From: an uncultured Ectothiorhodospiraceae bacterium
GTDB taxonomy: Bacteria; Pseudomonadota; Gammaproteobacteria; XJ16; Halofilaceae
Reading direction: 5' to 3'
Assembly (NCBI GenBank): GCA_913055615.1
Contig: CAJXKK010000003.1
Span: forward strand, 92,603 to 156,602
Length of the DNA stretch: 64,000 nucleotides
Positions 1 through 8,412 of this stretch are shown piece after piece. Every line of letters begins with the position of its first letter. Position 1 is the stretch's first letter. A model generated the notes under the pieces. The model saw only the letters and a program-made list of their open reading frames with translations, was not told where the DNA came from and searched no databases. A program made the translations under genes and the position numbers.

Positions 1-1
1 C

Positions 2-1315
2 GCGTTCGTGGGCCTTGCGAACTGGCTGGTGCCGATGATGGTGGGTGCGCCGGATATGGCGCTGCCGCGCATGAACAACTGGTCCTTCTGGATCCTGCCG
101 TTCGGGTTCACCCTGCTGCTGCTGACGCTGTTCCTCCCGGGGGGGGCGCCGGCCGCCGGCTGGACGCTGTACCCGCCGCTGTCGCTGCAAACGGGGGCGG
201 CGTTCCCGTTCGCGATCTTTGCGATTCACATGCTGGGCATCTCGTCGGTGATGGGCGCGATCAACATTATCGCCACCATCTTCAATCTGCGCGCGCCCGG
301 CATGACGCTGATGAAGATGCCGCTGTTCGTCTGGACCTGGCTGATCACGGCCTATCTGCTGATCGCGGTGATGCCGGTACTGGCCGGCGCGGTCACCATG
401 CTGCTGACGGACAAGTTCTTCGGCACGACCTTCTTCAGCGCGACCGGTGGCGGTGACCCGGTCATGTACCAGCACATCTTCTGGTTCTTCGGGCATCCCG
501 AGGTCTACATCATGATCCTGCCGGCGTTCGGGATCATCTCGCAGATCATTCCGACCTTCTCGCGCAAGCCGCTGTTCGGCTACAGCTCGATGGTCTACGC
601 GACCGCCTCGATCGCGTTCCTGTCGTTCATCGTCTGGGCGCACCACATGTTCACCGTGGGCATGCCGCTGGCCGGTCAGCTGTTCTTTATGTTCTCGACC
701 ATGCTCATCGCCGTTCCCACGGGCGTTAAGGTCTTCAACTGGATCGCGACCATGTGGCGTGGATCGCTCACCTTCGAGACGCCAATGCTGTTCGCCATCG
801 CCTTCGTGATCCTGTTCACCATCGGTGGGTTCTCGGGGCTGATGCTCGCGATCACACCGGCCGATATCCAGTATCACGATACCTATTTCGTGGTCGCCCA
901 TTTCCACTATGTTCTCGTCCCGGGTGCCGTCTTCGCGATTATCGCGGCCGCCTACTACTGGATGCCGAAGTGGACCGGTCACATGTACGACGAGAAACTC
1001 GGCAAGTGGCATTTCTGGCTGTCGACGATCTTCGTCAACGTGCTGTTCTTCCCGCAGCATTTCGTCGGCCTCGCGGGCATGCCGCGCCGCATCCCGGACT
1101 ACTCGCTGCAGTTCATCGAGTTCAACCAGATCTCGACCATCGGGGCGTTCGGTTTCGGCTTCGCACAGCTGCTGTTCCTGTACATCGTGGTCAAGTGCGT
1201 CCGTGGCGGTGAGAAGGCGACCTCGCATGTATGGGAAGGCGCCCGGGGGCTGGAGTGGACGCTGCCGTCGCCGGCGCCGTATCACTCGTTCGAGACGCAG
1301 CCCGAGGTCAAATAA
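2..1315 (+). CDS. ctaD: Cytochrome c oxidase subunit I (5' truncated by window edge)
   Basis: Catalytic subunit of the aa3-type terminal oxidase: heme a, heme a3 and CuB reduce O2 in the inner membrane and pump protons. About 437 residues are visible in a frame already open at the window edge; full proteins are about 530, so roughly the first 95 are missing. Seen directly: the HPEVY stretch (bases 494-508) that carries the CuB His and the cross-linked Tyr, the AHHMF pair of CuB histidines, and HDTYFVVAHFHY with the heme a3 and heme a ligands. It heads the oxidase cluster. A strong hairpin follows at 1322-1355. Confidence 0.97.
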   Translation, partial: AFVGLANWLVPMMVGAPDMALPRMNNWSFWILPFGFTLLLLTLFLPGGAPAAGWTLYPPLSLQTGAAFPFAIFAIHMLGISSVMGAINIIATIFNLRAPGMTLMKMPLFVWTWLITAYLLIAVMPVLAGAVTMLLTDKFFGTTFFSATGGGDPVMYQHIFWFFGHPEVYIMILPAFGIISQIIPTFSRKPLFGYSSMVYATASIAFLSFIVWAHHMFTVGMPLAGQLFFMFSTMLIAVPTGVKVFNWIATMWRGSLTFETPMLFAIAFVILFTIGGFSGLMLAITPADIQYHDTYFVVAHFHYVLVPGAVFAIIAAAYYWMPKWTGHMYDEKLGKWHFWLSTIFVNVLFFPQHFVGLAGMPRRIPDYSLQFIEFNQISTIGAFGFGFAQLLFLYIVVKCVRGGEKATSHVWEGARGLEWTLPSPAPYHSFETQPEVK

Positions 1316-1321
1316 TCAACG

Positions 1322-1355
1322 CCCGCCACGTGGGCCAGGAGGCCCGCGTGGCGGG
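1322..1355 (+). other. Strong intercistronic hairpin
   Basis: A 15-bp arm (1322-1336) faces its near-perfect complement (1341-1355, one G-T mismatch) across an AGGA loop, just after the ctaD stop. No T-run follows, so it is more likely an mRNA processing or stability structure, or a weak attenuator, than a terminator. Confidence 0.5.
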
Positions 1356-1370
1356 TGGGGGCCACCACGC

Positions 1371-1499
1371 ATGACGCGAACAAGACCGACCGAAGCCAGG
1401 GCGCGCCGGCGCGGTATCATTTGGACCGCCACGCTGCTGGCGTTGCTCGCGCTTGGTTTCTATATTGCGTTCATTCTGGTCACCGCAGCCAGCAACTGA
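1371..1499 (+). CDS. 42-residue single-span membrane protein of the oxidase cluster
   Basis: A small protein with an Arg-rich N-terminus (about residues 1-14) and one hydrophobic helix (about 16-39), which predicts an N-in inner-membrane topology. Small proteins of this shape are commonly encoded right after subunit I, before cox11, in gammaproteobacteria. Their function is not firmly established; an accessory subunit or assembly role is inferred from position only. Here the next gene is ctaE, and cox11 is absent. The start is the first ATG after the hairpin. Confidence 0.6.
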   Translation: MTRTRPTEARARRRGIIWTATLLALLALGFYIAFILVTAASN

Positions 1500-1544
1500 C
1501 GGAGAGGCCGATCGCCCGATCGGTGTCATGAGGGGACAACGACA

Positions 1545-2420
1545 ATGACAGAAGCGGCTTCCGGCCCCGGTCACTACTACGTTCCGCACGAGACCCACTG
1601 GCCGATAATCGGCTCGATCGGGCTGTTCGCGCTCGTCGGCGGTCTCGCCATGTACCTAAGCAACATGCCCTTCGGCGGGACCGTGTCGATCATTGGTCTG
1701 CTGCTGACGCTGTACATGATGTACGGCTGGTTCGGGACGGTGATCGGCGAGTCCGAGAAGGGCCTGTACCACGACTGGGAAGACCGCTCATTCCGGATGG
1801 GGATGGGCTGGTTCATTTTCTCCGAGGTGATGTTCTTCGCCGCCTTTTTCGGTGCATTGTTTTATGCCCGGGTGTATTCGATCCCCTGGCTCGGCGGCGA
1901 GGGCACCGGCGCGGCCACGCATACGATCCTTCACGAGGCCTTCACGGCGGCCTGGCCGACCAACGGGCCGGCCGGGGTCGGCGGCGCATTCGAGACCGTG
2001 GGTGCCTGGGGTATCCCGGCGATCAATACCGCGATCCTGCTGACCTCCGGCGTCACGATCACGTTCGCTCACTGGGCGCTGAAACAACAGAAGCGGGCCT
2101 CGCTCGTGCTGTGGATGACGGCGACCTGGGTCCTGGGCGTGATCTTCGTCGGGTTTCAGGCGTACGAGTACGGCCACGCATGGAACGATCTCAACCTGAC
2201 GCTCAACAGCGGGGTTTACGGATCGACCTTCTACATGCTGACCGGTTTCCACGGCTTCCACGTGACGCTGGGCGCGATCATGCTGATCGTAATCACCCTG
2301 CGTTGCATGAAGGGGCATTTCACGCCGAAGAACCACTTCGCCTTCGAGGCGGTGGCATGGTATTGGCACTTTGTCGACGTGGTCTGGCTCGGGCTCTTCT
2401 TTTTCGTGTACTGGTTCTGA
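1545..2420 (+). CDS. ctaE: Cytochrome c oxidase subunit III
   Basis: Heme-copper oxidase subunit III, a multi-helix inner-membrane protein that stabilises subunit I and its proton uptake. The 291 residues match the usual proteobacterial length. Family features seen include the N-terminal YYVPHETHWP segment, the EVMFFAAFFGALFYAR helix and the C-terminal GFHGFHV and WYWHFVDVVWL signature. A GAGGGGA ribosome site precedes the ATG. The gene ends just before a rho-independent terminator, so the ctaD-small protein-ctaE transcript probably stops there. Confidence 0.97.
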   Translation: MTEAASGPGHYYVPHETHWPIIGSIGLFALVGGLAMYLSNMPFGGTVSIIGLLLTLYMMYGWFGTVIGESEKGLYHDWEDRSFRMGMGWFIFSEVMFFAAFFGALFYARVYSIPWLGGEGTGAATHTILHEAFTAAWPTNGPAGVGGAFETVGAWGIPAINTAILLTSGVTITFAHWALKQQKRASLVLWMTATWVLGVIFVGFQAYEYGHAWNDLNLTLNSGVYGSTFYMLTGFHGFHVTLGAIMLIVITLRCMKGHFTPKNHFAFEAVAWYWHFVDVVWLGLFFFVYWF

Positions 2421-2446
2421 ATCGGAGAACGCTTGCGGCCACCGAA

Positions 2447-2475
2447 AGGCGCTGGCCGCGGGTCAGCGCCTTTTT
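2447..2475 (+). terminator. Rho-independent terminator after ctaE
   Basis: An 8-bp stem (2447-2454 with 2464-2471) closes a 9-base loop and is followed by five T. It lies 27 bases after the ctaE stop and between ctaE and the oppositely oriented DUF2909 gene. Confidence 0.85.
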
Positions 2476-2499
2476 CGTCTGCGCCGGGCGTACGGGCGA

Positions 2500-2712
2500 T
2501 CAGCCGCGGTGCACGGCGTTGGGCTCGATCAGTCCGGTCCAGCCGGCAAGCAGCAGCAGCAGAAAGGCCGTGATCGACAGGCCGATTCGCCAGGTGAGAG
2601 CCCGCGCGGTTCGATCCGAATCGGACGAATCGCGCATCAGGAATACGAGGCCGGAGGCCAGGCTGCCGACGATGAGCAGCAGCAGGATCACCAGCAGGAT
2701 TTTCATCGTCAT
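2500..2712 (-). CDS. DUF2909 twin-transmembrane protein
   Basis: A 70-residue protein with two hydrophobic helices (about residues 4-26 and 43-63) joined by a polar loop containing RDSSDSDRT. This is the DUF2909 pattern. These proteins are usually encoded beside SURF1 in gammaproteobacterial oxidase clusters, so an oxidase assembly or membrane accessory role is inferred; no biochemical function is known to me. It runs opposite to both neighbours, with a GGGGAG ribosome site 7 bases before the ATG. Confidence 0.8.
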   Translation of the reverse strand: MTMKILLVILLLLIVGSLASGLVFLMRDSSDSDRTARALTWRIGLSITAFLLLLLAGWTGLIEPNAVHRG

Positions 2713-2798
2713 GACAGGGACTCCCCCCGTGGGTTACGCATGAACCGCTTATTGTACCTTGGCGGCCGCGGCGGTGGCGCGCCCGGATTGGGCGCGCG

Positions 2799-3515
2799 GT
2801 GTTAAGCGGTCGACCGCACTGGTTGCCGTGGGTCGGCGCCGCGCTCGCCATCACCCTGTTTTCGGGCCTGGGTGTCTGGCAGTTGCAGCGGGCGGCCGAG
2901 AAACGGGCGGTGATCGCCTCACTGGAGGAGGACGGGCAGCCGGTGCTGGAACGCGTGCCGGAGATGCCGGCTGAACTGCGCGGGTCGGCACGGCGCGAGT
3001 TGCGGCTCGAGGGGCGCTACGAGGGCGAGCGCCAGTTTCTGCTGGATAACCGCATCCTGAAGGGGCGGCCCGGTTTCGACGTGTTGACACCGCTGTTGCT
3101 CGAAGATGGCCGCCGCGTGCTGGTGGACCGGGGCTGGGTGGCGGCGGGGCCGGGCCGGGAGCCGGTGGAGGCCGTCGGCCTCGCGATCGATGAACGCGTC
3201 ACCGTCGAGGGGCGGCTGTGGCTGCCCGAACCGGGTATCGCGCTGGGCGCTGCTGTGGCGCCGAGCCGGGACTGGCCGCGGCTGGTTACCCGTGTCGATT
3301 TTGCGGCGCTGGAAGAGGCGCTGGGGCGGGATCTTGTGCCGGCGGTCATCCGGGCGAAGGGCGATGCGCCGTGGCTCTTCCGCCCGCGCGATCTGCAGCC
3401 GCGGTTCGGCCCGATGCGGCATTATGGCTACGCCTTCCAGTGGTTCGCTCTTGCACTCACCGTGTTCGCGGTGGCCTGCATCCTGGAATGGCGTCGACGA
3501 CGAATGGACAGATGA
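2799..3515 (+). CDS. SURF1 family oxidase assembly protein
   Basis: SURF1 proteins assist heme a insertion into oxidase subunit I. The 238 residues begin with a membrane helix carrying GVWQLQRAAEK, the conserved N-terminal motif. They continue with DNRILKGRPGFDVLTPL and DRGWVAAG in the periplasmic domain, and end in a second helix preceded by HYGYAFQWFALAL. The GTG start is the only in-frame start ahead of the first helix. The stop overlaps the next start (ATGA), so the next gene is translationally coupled. Confidence 0.92.
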   Translation: MLSGRPHWLPWVGAALAITLFSGLGVWQLQRAAEKRAVIASLEEDGQPVLERVPEMPAELRGSARRELRLEGRYEGERQFLLDNRILKGRPGFDVLTPLLLEDGRRVLVDRGWVAAGPGREPVEAVGLAIDERVTVEGRLWLPEPGIALGAAVAPSRDWPRLVTRVDFAALEEALGRDLVPAVIRAKGDAPWLFRPRDLQPRFGPMRHYGYAFQWFALALTVFAVACILEWRRRRMDR

Positions 3516-4111
3516 TGAATGTAGATCCGGAAACCCGCCGCAAGGGCCGCAGGACCCTGATCGGCCTGTTCGCGCTGTTCTTCGCGCCGTTGCTGTTCGC
3601 CATGGCGTGGTATGCGTTCGCACCGGGCTACACACCGCCGTCCACGCCCGAGGGCACATTGCTCGATCCGGTGAAGCCGCTGGAGTCGTTCCGACTCGCG
3701 TCGGATGGGGGTGAGCCGCTGACGCTGGAAGGGCTGCGCGGGCAGTGGAGTCTGGTGCAGTTCGTGCCCGAACGCTGCAACGAGGCCTGTCGCGAGCGCC
3801 TGTACCAGACCCGTCAGGTCCGCGATGCGCTCGGAGAGGACCGTTCGCGCGTGCGGCGCATCGCCGTGGCCGAAGCGGGCAGGAGTACGCCCGGCCTGGC
3901 CGATCTCCTCGAGGAGCATCCGCGTCTGATGGTTCTGCAGGGCGACGGGCGTGGGGATTTCGGGCGCCAGTTTCCGCACGATCGCGGCGATGGCGCGGTC
4001 TTTGTCGTCGACCCGCTCGGTAACCTGATGATGCGCTTTGAGCCCGGACTGCCCCCCACGGATATGCTCAAGGATATGGAAAAACTCCTGAAGCTCTCAC
4101 GGATCGGTTGA
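3512..4111 (+). CDS. SCO-like thioredoxin-fold membrane protein
   Basis: A 199-residue protein with one N-terminal membrane helix (about residues 15-36) and a periplasmic thioredoxin-like domain. The segment FVPERCNEACRERLY carries a CxxxC pair like the copper-binding site of SCO proteins. It occupies the slot of the uncharacterised SCO-like protein usually found between SURF1 and ctaA. It may act in copper or thiol handling during oxidase assembly, which is inference. The start overlaps the SURF1 stop by four bases, and ctaA follows with no gap. A second ATG lies one codon downstream. Confidence 0.8.
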   Translation: MMNVDPETRRKGRRTLIGLFALFFAPLLFAMAWYAFAPGYTPPSTPEGTLLDPVKPLESFRLASDGGEPLTLEGLRGQWSLVQFVPERCNEACRERLYQTRQVRDALGEDRSRVRRIAVAEAGRSTPGLADLLEEHPRLMVLQGDGRGDFGRQFPHDRGDGAVFVVDPLGNLMMRFEPGLPPTDMLKDMEKLLKLSRIG

Positions 4112-5119
4112 ATGGCGCGCGACACCCTCATGTTCCGCCTGGGCTGTACGGCGACGCTGCTGACCCTCTGCGTGGTCGTGCTCGGCGCCTGGGTGCGTCT
4201 CTCCGATGCCGGGCTTGGCTGCCCGGACTGGCCTGGATGTTACGGTCATCTCGATGTGCCGCGCGTCGAGGCGGAAGTGGACGCCGCCAACGAGGTCTGG
4301 CCGGAGCGCCCGGTCGACACGGTCAAGGCGTGGAAGGAGATGGTGCACCGCTACGTCGCGGGTGCGCTCGGCCTGCTGATCGCGGCTATCGCCGTCGTTG
4401 CGCTCCGGCGTCGGCATCGTGGCGTCCCGATCGGCCTCCCGCTGGCACTCGTCGGTCTGGTTGCTTTCCAGGCGCTGCTCGGTATGTGGACAGTGACACT
4501 CCTGCTCAAGCCGCTGATCGTGCTGGCCCATCTGCTCGGCGGCCTGACCGTGCTCGCGCTACTGGCGTGGCTGACGCTATCGCACGCGCCACGGGTGCCG
4601 GCCATGCCCCATCCCCCCTGGCTGGCCCGATTCGCCTTGCTTGCGCTGGTGGTGCTCGGCGTACAGATCACCCTCGGCGGCTGGACCAGCACCAATTACG
4701 CCGCTCTCGCCTGTACGGATCTGCCAACATGCCAGGGGGAGTGGTGGCCCGAGACCGACTTCGACAGCGCCTTCGTCCCCTGGCACGGACTCGGCATCGA
4801 CTACGAGGGCGGTATCCTCGACGGCCCGGCACGCACGGCGATTCACCTCACGCATCGCCTCGGTGCCATCGTCGCCGCGCTGGTGATCGGCGCGCTCGCG
4901 TTCGCCTGCATGCACCCGGCGCGCCCGGCCGCCCTGCGCCGCGCGGGCGGCGTACTGGCGTTGCTCCTGAGTCTGCAGATCGGCCTCGGCCTCGCCAATG
5001 TCGTGTGGCTGCTTCCACTGTCCGTGGCGACCGCCCATAATGGCGGCGCTGCCCTTCTGCTGCTGGCGCTGGTCGCGCTCCTGCACGCATTTACGAGATC
5101 GTCTTCCGATGCGCGGTGA
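4112..5119 (+). CDS. ctaA: Heme A synthase (COX15/CtaA)
   Basis: Converts heme O to heme A by oxidising the C8 methyl group, in the inner membrane. The 335 residues form eight predicted helices. Seen: GAWVRLSDAGLGCPDWPGCYG near the N-terminus, and four helix histidines in MVHRYVAG, LAHLLGG, THRLGA and TAHNGGA, the heme-ligand pattern of the family. The ATG directly follows the upstream stop, and ctaB follows, so heme O and heme A synthesis are encoded together. Confidence 0.96.
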   Translation: MARDTLMFRLGCTATLLTLCVVVLGAWVRLSDAGLGCPDWPGCYGHLDVPRVEAEVDAANEVWPERPVDTVKAWKEMVHRYVAGALGLLIAAIAVVALRRRHRGVPIGLPLALVGLVAFQALLGMWTVTLLLKPLIVLAHLLGGLTVLALLAWLTLSHAPRVPAMPHPPWLARFALLALVVLGVQITLGGWTSTNYAALACTDLPTCQGEWWPETDFDSAFVPWHGLGIDYEGGILDGPARTAIHLTHRLGAIVAALVIGALAFACMHPARPAALRRAGGVLALLLSLQIGLGLANVVWLLPLSVATAHNGGAALLLLALVALLHAFTRSSSDAR

Positions 5120-5126
5120 TTCCACG

Positions 5127-6041
5127 ATGGCGAACGCGCTTCCGAAAACCGGCATGATCCCCGGCAGCTGGCGTCCGTACTACGAACTCTGCAAGCCGAA
5201 GGTCGTCGCGCTGCTGGTCTTCACGGCTATCGTCGGGATGCTGCTGGCCGTGCCGGGAATGGTGCCGATCCAGCCCTTCGTGCTCGGTACGCTTGGGATC
5301 GGGCTCGCGTCGGCCGCCGCCGCGGCGCTCAATCATGTCGTCGATCGTGAGGCCGACGCCCGCATGAAGCGTACGGACCGGCGGCCGCTGCCATCCGGTG
5401 CGCTCGATATCCGCCGCAGTGTCGCGTTCGCCGCGGTCCTCGCCGCGCTCGCGATGTTCATCCTGGCCGCCGGCGTCAACGTCCTCACCGCCGTGCTGAC
5501 GTTCGGCTCTATGATCGGTTATGCCGTGGTCTACACGCTCTGGCTCAAGCGCGCGACGCCCCAGAATATCGTGATCGGCGGGGCGGCCGGCGCGATGCCG
5601 CCGGTGCTAGGCTGGACGGCGATCACGGGCGAGGTCCATGCCCACGCGCTGCTGCTGTTCCTGATCGTCTTCATCTGGACGCCGCCGCATTTCTGGGCGC
5701 TCGCGCTCCACAAGCGCGACGAATACGCCTCCGTGGAGATCCCGATGCTGCCCGTCACGCATGGGGTCGAACTCACCCGCCTGCATATCTGGCTCTACAC
5801 CGTCCTGTTGTTCATCGTGACCCTGTTGCCGTATCTGGTGGGCATGGCCGGGATCGTCTATCTCCTCGGCGCGATCGGTTTCGGCGCCCGCTTCCTGCAA
5901 CACGCCTGGCGACTGTGGCGCCACAACGAGTCCGGTCAGGCGATCCGCACGTTCCTTTTCTCGATCACTTACCTCATGGGGCTCTTTGGCGCTTTGATGA
6001 TCGACCATTACCTGCCGCTGGTGCTGCAACTGTTCGACTGA
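5127..6041 (+). CDS. ctaB: Protoheme IX farnesyltransferase (heme O synthase)
   Basis: UbiA-superfamily prenyltransferase that adds farnesyl to heme B to make heme O. From this start it is 304 residues, about nine helices. The first aspartate-rich motif is clear in LNHVVDREADARMKRTDRR. An earlier ATG at 5109 would overlap ctaA by 11 bases and add six residues; I prefer 5127 because MANALPKTG better fits the family N-terminus. A terminator follows at 6233. Confidence 0.95.
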   Translation: MANALPKTGMIPGSWRPYYELCKPKVVALLVFTAIVGMLLAVPGMVPIQPFVLGTLGIGLASAAAAALNHVVDREADARMKRTDRRPLPSGALDIRRSVAFAAVLAALAMFILAAGVNVLTAVLTFGSMIGYAVVYTLWLKRATPQNIVIGGAAGAMPPVLGWTAITGEVHAHALLLFLIVFIWTPPHFWALALHKRDEYASVEIPMLPVTHGVELTRLHIWLYTVLLFIVTLLPYLVGMAGIVYLLGAIGFGARFLQHAWRLWRHNESGQAIRTFLFSITYLMGLFGALMIDHYLPLVLQLFD

Positions 6042-6350
6042 TCGGCGCCGTGCGCGAAAATCCTGTGATCGGTTTCACGGCGACGCGGGGGGCGCAGCGA
6101 TATGCTCACGGCCGGTCGGTTGCGCCACCACGCCCGGCCCCTTGGGGTGTACGGCGCAGACTCTTCCGGCTGGCGACGCGGGAGGCGAGTGTCCGCGCGC
6201 AGGACGCAATCGTGTCTGACAGAAGCGGATTGGACCCGGCCCGGCACGGCCGGGTCTTCTTTTACCCGCGTTTGCGGCAGTAACCGCTGGAGGATCGGGC
6301 AGGTACAGCGCCACCCGGCAGGGGCCGGGCGGCGGGCATCAGCGCGACGG
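6042..6350. other. Non-coding stretch between ctaB and rpoH
   Basis: About 309 bases between the convergent genes ctaB and rpoH. It holds the terminator at 6233-6264. I see no other gene, promoter or repeat here, and it contains none of the concentric inverted-repeat elements found in most other long convergent gaps of this window. Confidence 0.5.
6233..6264 (+). terminator. Rho-independent terminator after ctaB
   Basis: An 8-bp GC-rich stem (6233-6240 with 6249-6256) is followed by TTCTTTT. It lies about 190 bases after the ctaB stop and is oriented to end the oxidase assembly transcript before the convergent rpoH gene. Confidence 0.75.
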
Positions 6351-7214
6351 TTACGCGTCGACGGTGATCGACCGACGGATCTTCTTCATCGCGTTCGATT
6401 CGAGCTGGCGGATGCGCTCGGCGGACACGCCGTAGTGATCCGCCAGTTCCTGCAGGGTCGTGCGGTTCTCGTCCAGCCAGCGCTGGCGCAGGATGTCGCG
6501 GCTGCGCTCGTCCAGCTCTGCGAGTGCGCCCTGAAGCTGCTCGTGTTCATGCTCGACCATATCCGCGTGCTCGGCCGTGGCCGCCGGATCGGAATCGTTC
6601 TGTTCCAGCCAGGAGGAGGGCGAGAACTGTTCCTCCTCGTCAGCATCCGCGGGTGCGTCGAACGGCGTATCCTGACCGGCCAGCCGGGATTCCATCTCCA
6701 TGACCGTCTTCGGCTCGACGCCGAGGTCATTGGCCACGTTCTCGACCTCTTCCTGCGTGAACCAGCCAAGGCGCTTCTTCGACGAGCGCAGTTTGAAGAA
6801 CAGCTTGCGCTGCGCCTTGGTCGAGGCCACCTTCACGATCCGCCAGTTGCGGATCACGTATTCGTGGATCTCGGCCCGGATCCAGTGCACGGCGAAGGAG
6901 ATCAGGCGCACGCCTACCTCGGGGTCGAAGCGCTTGACGGCCTTCATCAGGCCGATATTGCCCTCCTGGATCAGGTCCGCCATGGGCAGGCCGTACCCCT
7001 GATAGCCGCGCGCGATGTGCACCACGAAGCGGAGCTGCGACATGATCAGGCGCTGGGCCGCCTGCAGGTCGTCGTGGTCGCGCAGTTCATGCGCGAGCCG
7101 CTGTTCCTCTTCGAAGTCGAGCACGGGGAGGTTGTTGACAGCGTGGATATACGCGTTCAGGTCCCCGGTGACTGCGGGCAGATGTTGTGACGGTTTCAGC
7201 AGCGCTGTGCTCAT
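6351..7214 (-). CDS. rpoH: RNA polymerase sigma-32 (heat shock)
   Basis: Heat-shock sigma factor of 287 residues. Region 2 is clear ([20 protein letters not shown] and the [17 protein letters not shown] core helix). The RpoH box [10 protein letters not shown] follows, and region 4 ends with an HTH ([21 protein letters not shown]). The start is ATG 7214, with AGGAG 11 bases upstream; a GTG at 7226 has no usable ribosome site. A near-perfect CIRCE element lies 33 bases upstream and a sigma-32-like promoter beyond it, which suggests control by HrcA and by itself. The usual neighbours ftsX, ftsE and ftsY follow upstream. Confidence 0.97.
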   Translation of the reverse strand: MSTALLKPSQHLPAVTGDLNAYIHAVNNLPVLDFEEEQRLAHELRDHDDLQAAQRLIMSQLRFVVHIARGYQGYGLPMADLIQEGNIGLMKAVKRFDPEVGVRLISFAVHWIRAEIHEYVIRNWRIVKVASTKAQRKLFFKLRSSKKRLGWFTQEEVENVANDLGVEPKTVMEMESRLAGQDTPFDAPADADEEEQFSPSSWLEQNDSDPAATAEHADMVEHEHEQLQGALAELDERSRDILRQRWLDENRTTLQELADHYGVSAERIRQLESNAMKKIRRSITVDA

Positions 7215-7247
7215 GTGCTGTTCCACTCCTGCGTTTGCGGAATCATT

Positions 7248-7274
7248 TTAGCACTCACACGGTGAGACTGCTAA
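7248..7274 (-). promoter_or_regulatory. CIRCE element (HrcA operator) before rpoH
   Basis: TTAGCACTC, nine bases, then GACTGCTAA. The CIRCE consensus is TTAGCACTC-N9-GAGTGCTAA, so only one of 18 conserved bases differs and the spacing is exact. It lies between the sigma-32-like promoter and the rpoH start, where repressor binding would block transcription. Confidence 0.88.
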
Positions 7275-7325
7275 AGGCCCCGAAAGTTCCCGGCGCAACG
7301 CGCGCCGAGGGCGCCAACCCGTTCC

Positions 7326-7352
7326 TCTTGGGGCGGCGCGGACCGTTTTCAA
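7326..7352 (-). promoter_or_regulatory. Sigma-32-like promoter for rpoH
   Basis: Read on the minus strand: TTGAAA (7352-7347), 13 bases, then CCCCAAGA (7333-7326). The sigma-32 consensus is TTGAAA and CCCCATNT at this spacing. It would give a leader of about 105 bases that includes the CIRCE element, and would make rpoH autoregulated. Confidence 0.55.
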
Positions 7353-7386
7353 CCCCCGCATCACTGATTTGACACACTGTGCGGCT

Positions 7387-8412
7387 TTACCCCGGCTCGA
7401 TGGCCCGAAGATGCCGGCCGACGGCGAGCCAGGAGCCGAGCAGACCCAGTGCCAACCCGGCACCGAGCAGCCCCAGACTCTCCGCCCCATCGAGCCCGCT
7501 CAGGCGGAACCCGCTGCCGTAGGCCGATGCAAGGCGCGCCGTCGGCCCGGCGAGCAGCATCCCGGTGACCGCGAGCAGCAGCCACGCCGCGAGGGCCCCG
7601 AACAGCCCGAACCAGAGTCCGCCATACAGGAACGGGCGGCGGATGAACGCATCGCTGGCACCGATCAGCTTCGTCACCTCGATCTCCTGGCGCCGGTTGA
7701 GTATGTCGAGCCGGATCGTATTGCCCACGATCAGCAGGACCCCGGCCGCCAGCAGGACCGCGAACAGCCCGACGCCCCGCTCGATCAGATCGAGCAACGC
7801 GTACAGGCGCTCCACCCACTCGAGGTCCACCTGGACGCGGTCGACGCCGGCGATATCGTCGAGGGTCTTCGCCAGGCTCTCCAGCGCCGAGGCCGAACGC
7901 GGCGTGTCGGCCGCCGGCTCGATCACGACCACGGCCGGCAGCGGGTTGCCGTCGAGCGCGGACAGGGCGTCCTCGAATCCCGCCAACGAACGGAATTCCT
8001 CCAGCGCTTCGTCGGGAGAGATCCGCTCCAGGACCCGGACCGACTCCCGCGCGGCGATCTCGTTGCTGGCGCGCTCAACGGCGGACGAGTCGAGTCCGGG
8101 TTCCAGATAGACAGAGATGCGGGCGCCGGCATCCCAGCCGGCGGTCGCGCGCTCGACATTCTGCAGGAGCATCCACAGCGATGCCGGGAGCGCCAGGGCG
8201 ATCGCGATCACGGCCGCCGTCATGCCGTTGGCGACGGGATTGCGCCACATGCGCCCGAGACTGCCGAGCGCCGCGCGCGCATGTTCCTGTACCCACGCGG
8301 ATGGTCGCCCGAGTTGCCGCCCGCGCGCCCGCTGGCGCGGCGCTTTGTTGCCCTTCGGCGCCTGCTTGCGGTCGGGGACGCGGCGGGCGGATCGGCGGGC
8401 ATTACGCGCCAT
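7387..8412 (-). CDS. ftsX: Cell division ABC transporter permease FtsX
   Basis: Membrane partner of FtsE in the divisome; it links ATP hydrolysis to septal peptidoglycan hydrolase activation. The 341 residues show an Arg/Lys-rich cytoplasmic N-terminus (about 1-50), a first helix (about 65-85), a periplasmic loop to about 215 and three C-terminal helices. LNRRQEIEVTKLIGAS, the typical FtsX motif, lies before the last two helices. Its start overlaps the ftsE stop by 11 bases, so the two are coupled. Confidence 0.95.
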   Translation of the reverse strand: MARNARRSARRVPDRKQAPKGNKAPRQRARGRQLGRPSAWVQEHARAALGSLGRMWRNPVANGMTAAVIAIALALPASLWMLLQNVERATAGWDAGARISVYLEPGLDSSAVERASNEIAARESVRVLERISPDEALEEFRSLAGFEDALSALDGNPLPAVVVIEPAADTPRSASALESLAKTLDDIAGVDRVQVDLEWVERLYALLDLIERGVGLFAVLLAAGVLLIVGNTIRLDILNRRQEIEVTKLIGASDAFIRRPFLYGGLWFGLFGALAAWLLLAVTGMLLAGPTARLASAYGSGFRLSGLDGAESLGLLGAGLALGLLGSWLAVGRHLRAIEPG

